Source: Nostoc sp. TCL240-02 (GTDB lineage Bacteria > Cyanobacteriota > Cyanobacteriia > Cyanobacteriales > Nostocaceae). From it: a stretch of DNA of 64,000 nt. Under the pieces are notes generated by a model that searched no databases, had not been told where the DNA came from, and saw nothing but the letters and a program-made list of their open reading frames with translations. The position numbers and the translations under genes were made by a program. The stretch is taken from assembly GCF_013343235.1 (NCBI RefSeq), contig NZ_CP040094.1, forward strand, positions 5,699,001 to 5,763,000, written 5' to 3'. The number at the start of each line of letters is the position of its first letter. Position 1 is the first letter of the stretch. Below are positions 8,894 through 15,800 of the stretch, in pieces.

Positions 8894-9355
8894 ATGCAGG
8901 ACATAGGCAACATTTTAGACAACCGGGTGCTGCTGGTTGCTCTGGTCGCTTGTTTAATTGCTCAAGCATTAAAGCTCGTAGTCGAGATTATCAAAAATCG
9001 CAAACTGAATATCCGCGTTTTGGTGACAACCGGAGGTATGCCCAGTGCCCATTCAGCTTTAGTTACAGCTTTAGCGGCTGGTGTAGGGCAAACACTTGGT
9101 TGGGCATCTCCTGATTTTGCCGTTGCGATTGTTTTTGCCATCATCGTCATGTACGATGCAGCCGGAGTTCGCCAAGCGGCTGGTAAGCAAGCTCGTATCC
9201 TCAATCAAATGATTGATGAGTTATTTCATGAAAAACCAGACTTTAGCCAAGACCGTCTGAAGGAATTACTTGGACATACACCAGTTCAGGTAATAGCTGG
9301 GTCGGCTTTGGGTATAACCATCTGTTGGTTAGCTAGTTTTGCTTATTTAAACTAG
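8894..9355 (+). CDS. Divergent PAP2 family membrane protein (DUF212)
   Basis: This 153-residue protein has about four hydrophobic segments and the family motif TTGGMPSAHSALVTALA, a shortened acid-phosphatase/PAP2 signature, followed by VMYDAAGVRQAAGKQA. These small proteins are related to PAP2 phosphatases but lack part of the catalytic set, so enzymatic activity is doubtful. Position directly after crtE, a gene whose products are prenyl diphosphates, makes a role in lipid or prenyl phosphate metabolism reasonable but unproven. The 269-base spacer before it shows no gene. Confidence 0.88.
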   Translation: MQDIGNILDNRVLLVALVACLIAQALKLVVEIIKNRKLNIRVLVTTGGMPSAHSALVTALAAGVGQTLGWASPDFAVAIVFAIIVMYDAAGVRQAAGKQARILNQMIDELFHEKPDFSQDRLKELLGHTPVQVIAGSALGITICWLASFAYLN

Positions 9356-9397
9356 GGTAATAAATCCTTGTTTGAGCGACTATTTTTAATGGGGAAC

Positions 9398-9425
9398 TGG
9401 TAATTTGTCAGCTGACAAATTACCA
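9398..9425. terminator. Perfect 28-base palindrome between convergent genes
   Basis: TGGTAATTTGTCAG is followed immediately by its own reverse complement. It lies between the PAP2-like gene (ends 9355, plus) and the exported protein gene (ends 9467, minus), the expected place for a shared terminator. Confidence 0.65.
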
Positions 9426-9466
9426 ACTTGGTAGATCGCATCAGTATTCTAGAAAACTTAATATCA

Positions 9467-10144
9467 CTACAAGCGCACAGTTGAGCGCAGCAGAATCACT
9501 TTACGGCTATCTACTATGCTGGCAACAAAACCGCCATTGTTCAGCTTCTGCAATGTGTTATATGCTTCACTCTGATTGGTGGTATAAACTGCCAACAAGT
9601 AAGGGCGTTGTCCATAAGAAACAAAACCTACGTTGCCTCCTACTGCTTGCTGTACGCTATTTACTAGTTCAGGACGGTTGTAATAATCTACTAAAACTGC
9701 ATAACCCTCTCCTAATGCTTGAGGATTATAGTTAACTGTTTGCTGAAGTGGCTGTTGCAGTCGTTGTGGCTGTGTTTGTGCCTGTGTTTGTGGCGGCTGT
9801 ACATCTGCCGTAGTTGGTCGAGTGGTGATGATAGCAGACAAGCCAACAATATTACTTACATACCTTGCCCATCGATTGGCATCATCAATCTTTTTAAACC
9901 CCCCTATCCGCGTCACAGTTTCGTTGAGATATTTGCAGGTAATGGTTTTGAGTTCAGGCGGTAAGGCGCTACGCAACTGCTTCTGATTATCAGCTGTGGG
10001 ACTGACTACCAATAAAAGATACTCACCCGAAGTCGGTGGTTGACAAGCAGGAATGGCTTGTTGGGCAAAAACAGAACTCATGCCACCAATCAACCCTGCA
10101 ATCGCTAATCCTAAAACACTTGGTAAAGTCTGAAATCTATGCAC
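9467..10144 (-). CDS. Exported protein with two SPOR-like segments
   Basis: This 225-residue protein starts at a GTG and has a signal peptide (LGLAIAGLIGGMSSVFAQQ). The mature part has two similar alpha/beta stretches (EYLLLVVSPTADNQKQLRS... and EGYAVLVDYYNRPELVNSV...) separated by a Gln/Pro-rich linker at about residues 112-138. Each looks like a SPOR-type fold of the kind that binds peptidoglycan, but no diagnostic residue is seen. It is probably periplasmic. The function is unknown. Confidence 0.7.
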   Translation of the reverse strand: MHRFQTLPSVLGLAIAGLIGGMSSVFAQQAIPACQPPTSGEYLLLVVSPTADNQKQLRSALPPELKTITCKYLNETVTRIGGFKKIDDANRWARYVSNIVGLSAIITTRPTTADVQPPQTQAQTQPQRLQQPLQQTVNYNPQALGEGYAVLVDYYNRPELVNSVQQAVGGNVGFVSYGQRPYLLAVYTTNQSEAYNTLQKLNNGGFVASIVDSRKVILLRSTVRL

Positions 10145-10309
10145 AAAAGTTAGATTATGTAAATCAAGGTGTCTTAAAAGATTTTATAAGAAAAAAGCTG
10201 AAAACCTACTTACTTCAGTGTGGGAATGGAAGGACTGTTACAAAACATATTTTGTTCTTACCAAATAAAATTGGGGACTGGAAACTGAAAAAGCTGGGGA
10301 AGAAGTAAT

Positions 10310-10405
10310 AACCAATGCCCAATTCCCAATTCTCCATACTTCTCTGCGAGACGCTACGCGAACGACTGCGCTCAGTACAAGTTCCCCATTCCCCATTTCT
10401 CATTT
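10310..10405 (+). repeat. Composite spacer repeat (CCCAATT strings plus SDR element)
   Basis: CCAATGCCCAATTCCCAATTC strings flank a hairpin-prone segment CTCTGCGAGACGCTACGCG..CGACTGCGCTCAGTACAAG. The latter belongs to the small dispersed repeats frequent in Nostoc spacers; its ends recur inside the kinase gene at 3690 and near 37920 and 44365. Confidence 0.65.
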
Positions 10406-10735
10406 CTAAGATACAGTAGCCAACGATGCCAAAGCATCTGGTATTGTCTCAGAAGGAGCCTGGAATTCTCCAGTGATAACGTACTCTAAACGCAGTTTTA
10501 ACCAAGTAATAAATTGGGGATTAGTTGAAATAATTGCTACTGATGGTTGGGGACACTTTGCCTTGATTTGTGCAAATTGAGGTGCTTCCAAAAAAGCTGG
10601 TTTCTCAACCAACCAAAAATCTATTTGTTTTTCTTGTTCGTGGTAGTGACGAGTGCGTTCTTTGATAACTTCGTGTATCGGTTCTTCTTGGAGAAGAAAG
10701 CGTTGACTTGCCAAAACGTAATAGTATGTTTGCAT
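10406..10735 (-). CDS. ycf54: Ycf54 (Mg-protoporphyrin monomethyl ester cyclase subunit)
   Basis: This 109-residue protein matches the remembered Ycf54/DUF2488 sequence along its whole length: TYYYVLASQRFLLQEEP, RTRHYHEQEKQIDFWLVEKP, AFLEAPQFA, CPQPSVAIISTNPQFITWLKLRLEYV and EFQAPSETIP. Ycf54 is needed for the oxidative (AcsF/CycI) cyclase that makes divinyl protochlorophyllide in chlorophyll synthesis. The start is set at the second of two close ATGs (10735), because AAAGG lies six bases upstream of it; the alternative is 10741. Finding this gene is itself evidence of an oxygenic phototroph. Confidence 0.92.
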   Translation of the reverse strand: MQTYYYVLASQRFLLQEEPIHEVIKERTRHYHEQEKQIDFWLVEKPAFLEAPQFAQIKAKCPQPSVAIISTNPQFITWLKLRLEYVITGEFQAPSETIPDALASLATVS

Positions 10736-10800
10736 TTTCATCCTTTGGTTGCTGTGTGAATAATGTAAGGGCACAGTACGACATTCTGTACCCTTATCAA

Positions 10801-11520
10801 CTAACTCTTACGGGATTTATTGAACCAAGAACTGAACGGACAAGCACTTCCCGACTTTTGGGCATTTGTCTGTTTGCCACCAGATGTTAGTTTTTCCAAG
10901 AACAGATTATTGTCGAAGTAGTGTTCTAAGGAAATAACCTTCAAGTCATCGGTAACTTTTGCAATGCTCATGCCGATAATTTCTATTGTCTCTCCAGTAG
11001 GTGCATGGCCTTTGTATTCTCCGTTAAAATGTCCCCAATGCCGCCATTTGAATGTGACATTTGGTGGCCCTGAGAAAACTTCCAGAACTTCCCAAGGAAA
11101 TCCTTGGGGAAATGTTGTGTGGAAGACTTTTGCGGATGATTCAAAGGTTTCTTCTGAAGCTTTGTAATGCTCTGAATCAGGCATAAATAGATTGTAAGTA
11201 CCTTGGGCTGATAAATCTGCTGCGGTATACTCTACTCCACCATTGGTACTCACTCGAAACTGTTCATTGACAATAGATAACCATTGTTGTGGGTTAGCTT
11301 TGAAAGATACCTCCATCTCGAAGGTTCGCACTAAGTTTTGCACGATCGCTTCCAGTGTACCTTCAAGGTGATTGTGGATGCTTTCTTGGGCAAGATTTTC
11401 TTTAGAACGAGAATAATCAGGCGGTGTCTGATAGCGCCACTCGACATCAGTGCTTTCTGCTATCACTTTATCTCTATCCTGTACCCAAAGTGGCAGGTTG
11501 TTAGACTGTGTTGCGCTCAT
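10801..11520 (-). CDS. SnoaL-like (NTF2-fold) protein resembling plant pathogen-related protein
   Basis: This codes for 239 residues from ATG 11520. The open frame reaches 11652, but the extra 44 residues (PLLPLPLAPCPLPQ...) come from the purine/pyrimidine repeat spacer and are rejected. The core, LPLWVQDRDKVIAE...WRYQTPPDY, and WEVLEVFSGPPNVTFKWRHWG with YKGHAPTGETIEIIGMSI, has the cone-shaped SnoaL/ester-cyclase pattern. It also resembles the plant 'pathogen-related protein' family. No catalytic assignment is possible. It sits just upstream of ycf54 in the same direction; the gap of about 65 bases would allow co-transcription. Confidence 0.7.
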   Translation of the reverse strand: MSATQSNNLPLWVQDRDKVIAESTDVEWRYQTPPDYSRSKENLAQESIHNHLEGTLEAIVQNLVRTFEMEVSFKANPQQWLSIVNEQFRVSTNGGVEYTAADLSAQGTYNLFMPDSEHYKASEETFESSAKVFHTTFPQGFPWEVLEVFSGPPNVTFKWRHWGHFNGEYKGHAPTGETIEIIGMSIAKVTDDLKVISLEHYFDNNLFLEKLTSGGKQTNAQKSGSACPFSSWFNKSRKS

Positions 11521-11584
11521 AGAAGTTTTTGCTGAAGATTTGATCCCAATTTCCAGATTTCGCAGTGATAACCCCTCTTTTAAG

Positions 11585-11712
11585 ATACGGGATTGGGGCA
11601 GGGGGCAAGGGGCAAGGGGCAGGGGGAGCAGAGGAGAATAGGGAATAATCAATGCCTATTGTCTATTACCAATGCCCAATTCCCTATTCCCCATTCCCTA
11701 TTCCCCATTCCC
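11585..11712 (+). repeat. G-rich spacer repeats (GGGGCAGGGGGCAAG, CCCAATTCCC)
   Basis: Tandem GGGGCAAG/GGGGCAGG words (11594-11640) are followed by CCAATGCCCAATTCCC and CCCTATTCCCCATT strings that run into the 3' end of pdxJ. The last codons of pdxJ (RGNGE) are themselves inside this repeat. Confidence 0.7.
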
Positions 11713-12423
11713 CCTTATAGCTTGTTTCATCTCGCGGACTGCCCTTTCTATACCTACTAATGCTGCCCGACTGATTATGGTATGACCAATGTTCAGTTCT
11801 TCCATGCCTGGAAGCGCAGCCACCGGATAGACGTTCCAATAGGTGAGTCCATGACCAGCGTTGACTCGCAATCCAGCTTGAATCGCTTGTTGACACCCTT
11901 TAGCTAATATGGCTAATTCTCGGTGGCGATTTGTTTCATCCTTAGCCTCAGCATATTGTCCGGTGTGCAATTCGATAAACTGCGCCTGTGTCTTGACAGA
12001 TGCTTCGATTTGTGCAGGTTCGGCATCGATAAATAAACTAACTGGAATGCTAGCGCTTTGCAATTTATCGACTATCTCACCTATTCTAGCAATTTGACCA
12101 ATAATATCTAGTCCGCCTTCTGTTGTGACTTCTTCGCGCTTTTCGGGGACTAAAGTCACGTAATCTGGTTTGATATCCAGAGCGATCGCTAGCATTTCTT
12201 CTGTTGCGGCCATTTCTAAATTCAGATGCGATCGCACTGTTTGCCGCAATATCCGCACATCCCGGTCTTGGATATGCCGCCGATCTTCGCGCAGATGCAC
12301 CGTAATTCCATCAGCACCCGCTAATTCTGCCAGCACCGCCGCCGCCACCGGGTCTGGTTCTACCGTCCGCCGCGCTTGCCGGATGGTGGCAATGTGGTCA
12401 ATGTTAACGCCAAGTGTAGGCAC
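11698..12423 (-). CDS. pdxJ: Pyridoxine 5'-phosphate synthase
   Basis: PdxJ condenses 1-deoxyxylulose 5-phosphate with 3-amino-2-oxopropyl phosphate to make pyridoxine phosphate, in the DXP-dependent vitamin B6 route. The 241-residue protein carries [96 protein letters not shown] and [13 protein letters not shown]. The GTG at 12423 is the likely start, since GGGAG lies nine bases upstream and the length then fits the family; a TTG at 12447 would add eight residues. The C-terminus ends inside a dispersed repeat, so its last few residues may be atypical. Confidence 0.95.
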   Translation of the reverse strand: MPTLGVNIDHIATIRQARRTVEPDPVAAAVLAELAGADGITVHLREDRRHIQDRDVRILRQTVRSHLNLEMAATEEMLAIALDIKPDYVTLVPEKREEVTTEGGLDIIGQIARIGEIVDKLQSASIPVSLFIDAEPAQIEASVKTQAQFIELHTGQYAEAKDETNRHRELAILAKGCQQAIQAGLRVNAGHGLTYWNVYPVAALPGMEELNIGHTIISRAALVGIERAVREMKQAIRGNGE

Positions 12424-12819
12424 CCCAAATTTCTCCCAATTCCACAATCCTCAGAACTTGATTTTACCGGAAATTGGGGAAGTTTTGCTTGAGAAGTTAA
12501 ATAGGGCTTACGCAAAACTATCTACAGCAGATTGCAAGTAAGTGAGGTACAAAATGCAGGACTCTATTCACATATAAAGAGTTTTTATCTCCTGCCCCAT
12601 GCCTCCCCATGCGATTTTGATAAATCACAAAGACGCGATTTATCGCCGTCTCTACAAAGGACTGATTATTGTAAAGACGGCGATTTATCGCGTCTCTTCT
12701 CTTAACCGAACCGTATTGCCCTGCCCCCTGCCTTCATTAATAAAACTGAGTTAGCAAAAGCTGGTTTTTGGGCACAATACTTTTAAATAAATAGCTAATT
12801 TATGAAGAGTTGATGAAGT
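12424..12819. repeat. Spacer of dispersed hairpin repeats upstream of the giant kinase
   Basis: No gene is seen. The spacer holds TTGCAAGTAAGTGAGGTAC (12532-12550), shared with 40066 and 46018. Two near-palindromes (12630-12656 and 12672-12699) of the AGACGCGAT..ATCGCGTCT family lie in inverted orientation to each other. A solo copy of the mobile-element end CTTAACCGAACCGTATTG occurs at 12702-12719. CCCCTGCC strings complete it. Confidence 0.7.
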
Positions 12820-15800
12820 ATGAATATAGCAGTTAAGCCGATGGACAAGCTTTTTAACTATCGAATTAGCGAACAACTTTATGCAGGCTCTAGAACCTTA
12901 GTTTACCGTGCAATTCGAGAGACCGATCAACTTCCGGTTGTAATCAAACTGCTTCAGCAGGAGTATCCTACCTTCAACGATCTGCTGCTATTCCGCAATC
13001 AGTACACGATCGCTAAAAATATTGACTTACCTGGTATTGTTCATCCCTACAGCCTTGAACCTTACCACAACAGCTATGCCTTGGTGATGGAGGATTTTGG
13101 TGGTATTTCCCTCAGAGATTGGATGAACGAAACAATAAGGGGTAAGCAATATACTTTGACAGAGTTTTTGGAAATTGCGATCGCTCTGAGCAATATTCTT
13201 GACGGACTCTATCGCCATCGGGTTATCCACAAAGATATTAAGCCTGCCAACATTCTTATTAACCCAGAAACTCAGCAAGTCAAGTTGATTGACTTTAGTA
13301 TTGCCTCTCTTTTACCCAGAGAAACCCAAGAAGTTCACAGTCCTAATGTCTTAGAAGGTACTCTCGCCTACCTTTCCCCAGAACAAACCGGACGAATGAA
13401 TCGCAAAATTGACTATCGCAGTGATTACTATTCTCTCGGCGTTACCTTCTATGAATTGCTGGCTGGACATTTACCCTTCGAGTCTAACGATCCGATGGAG
13501 TTGGTTCACTGTCATATTGCCAAACAACCAGAAGAGTTAGGAGGCAGATGGCAGGAGGAAGAGGGCAGGGGGCAGGGGGCAGAGGGCAGGGGGGAAGAAG
13601 AGATTCCCCAAGTTCTTTGTGACATTGTGATGAAATTGATGGCGAAAAATGCTGAAGACCGCTATCAGAGTGCATTAGGGCTGAAATTTGATTTAGAAAA
13701 ATGTTTGTCTCAATTGCAAGAAACTGGAGAGATTAAATCCTTTCAATTAGGTGAGCGGGATATTTGCGATCGCTTTATCATCCCAGAAAAACTCTATGGT
13801 CGCCAAGACGAAGTTGAAAGTTTATTGAATGCCTTTGAGAGAGTCAGTCAGGGAAGCACTGAAATAATGTTGGTAGCAGGCTTTTCTGGTATTGGTAAAA
13901 CTGCTGTGGTTAATGAAGTCCACAAGCCAATCGTGCGACAACGGGGTTACTTCATTAAAGGTAAATTTGACCAATTTCAACGCAACATTCCTTTCTTTGC
14001 CTTTGTACAAGCTTTTCGAGACTTAATCAGGCAACTGCTGAGTGAAACTGACACTCAATTCGAGCAGTGGAAGTGCAAAATTCTCTCTGCTTTGGGTGAG
14101 AACGGACAAGTGATGATTGAGGTGATTCCAGAACTGGAAAGTATTATAGGTAAACAGCCTCCTGCGCCGGAACTCTCTGGGAGTGCGGCACAAAATCGCT
14201 TCAAATCGCTATTTTTGAAATTCACTCAAGTCTTTACTGCCGTAGAACATCCATTGACAATCTTTATTGACGATCTGCAATGGGCAGATTCTGCTTCTTT
14301 AAATTTAATGCACTTGTTAATGAGTGAAGTTGACATCGGCTATCTACTATTAATTGGTGCTTATCGAGATAACGAAGTTAATCCAGTACATCCCCTGATG
14401 CTGACTTTGCAAGATATTCAAAAGTTTGGCGCTACAGTCAATACAATTACCTTAGTTCCTCTCGATCAAACGTCTGTTAATCACTTGGTTGCAGATACAT
14501 TGAGTTGCTCCCTAGCGTTAGCCACACCGTTAACAGAGTTGATATTGAGCAAAACCAAAGGTAATCCTTTCTTCTGCACCCAGTTTCTCAAAGCTCTACA
14601 TCAAGAAAAACTAATTACATTTAATTTTGAAGGTGGTTATTGGGAATGTGATATTGCTCAAGTGCGCTCGCTCGCTCTTACTGATGATGTCGTAGAGTTT
14701 ATGGCAATTCAGCTTGAAAAATTGTCACCAGAAACTCAAAAAGTTTTGAAATTAGCGGCTTGTATCGGAAATCAATTTGACTTGGCAACACTGGCGCTCG
14801 TCCATGAAAAATCCCAGATGGAAACAGCCGCAGACTTTTGGAAAGCTGTCCAAGATGGTTTGATTATTCCTACTAATGAAGTCTATAAGTTTTATCAGGA
14901 TTCGTCATTTGTCATTAGTGATTTGCAAAGGACGAATGACAAAGGACAAATGACAATTTACAAATTTCTCCACGATCGCATTCAGCAAGCTGCCTATTCA
15001 CTAATTCCTGACAATCAAAAGCAAGTTACTCACCTGCACATTGGACGTTTGCTGCAACAAGCGACGACTGCAAATGAACGAGATGAGAAAATTTTTGCGA
15101 TCGTCAACCAACTCAATCAAGGGGTCACTTTAATTTGCGATGAACAAGAGCAACAGGAACTCGCGCAGTTAAACTTGGCAGCTGGACATAAAGCCAAGGG
15201 TTCAACAGCTTATGCAGCAGCTTTAAACTATTTCAACACAGGTATTGCCATGCTAACGAGTAATTGCTGGCACAACCAATACAATCTCGCCCTCATCTTG
15301 TATGAAGGAGCAACAGAATCAGCTTACCTCTGCACCGATTTTGAACAGATGGAACAGTTAGCTGAGATAGTACTGAATCATGCCCAATCCTGGCTGGATC
15401 GGGTAAATATCTACAGTATTAAAATTCAGGCTTGCATGGCACAACATCAGCAGCTAGAAGCCTTGCAATTAGCACGAAAAATCCTAAATCATCTGGGAGT
15501 GCATTTGCCGGAACAACCCACCCCAGCAGATATCGAACAGGCACTGAAGCACACCCAAACCTTGCTCAATGGCAGATCAATCGAATCTTTGTTGGAATTA
15601 CCCCAGATGGCCGCACCGGATAAAAAAGCGGCAATGGTGATTTTATCCAGCATTATTTCTGCTGCCTATCAAGTGGCTCCTGAGCTTTTGCCCCTGGTGA
15701 TCCTTGCTGAATTCGATTTATCAGTAGAATATGGCAATGCTCCAGAATCGACTCATGGCTATGTAATGTGTGGGTTGACCTTGGTTGCCATATTGGGAGA

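Noticed and set aside
11521..11652. 44-residue N-terminal extension of the SnoaL-like protein
   Set aside because: It is translated from the G-rich spacer repeat; the ATG at 11520 gives the family-like N-terminus.
12170..12541. 123-codon frame antisense to pdxJ
   Set aside because: Ser/Arg-rich shadow composition; pdxJ is strongly supported on the other strand.
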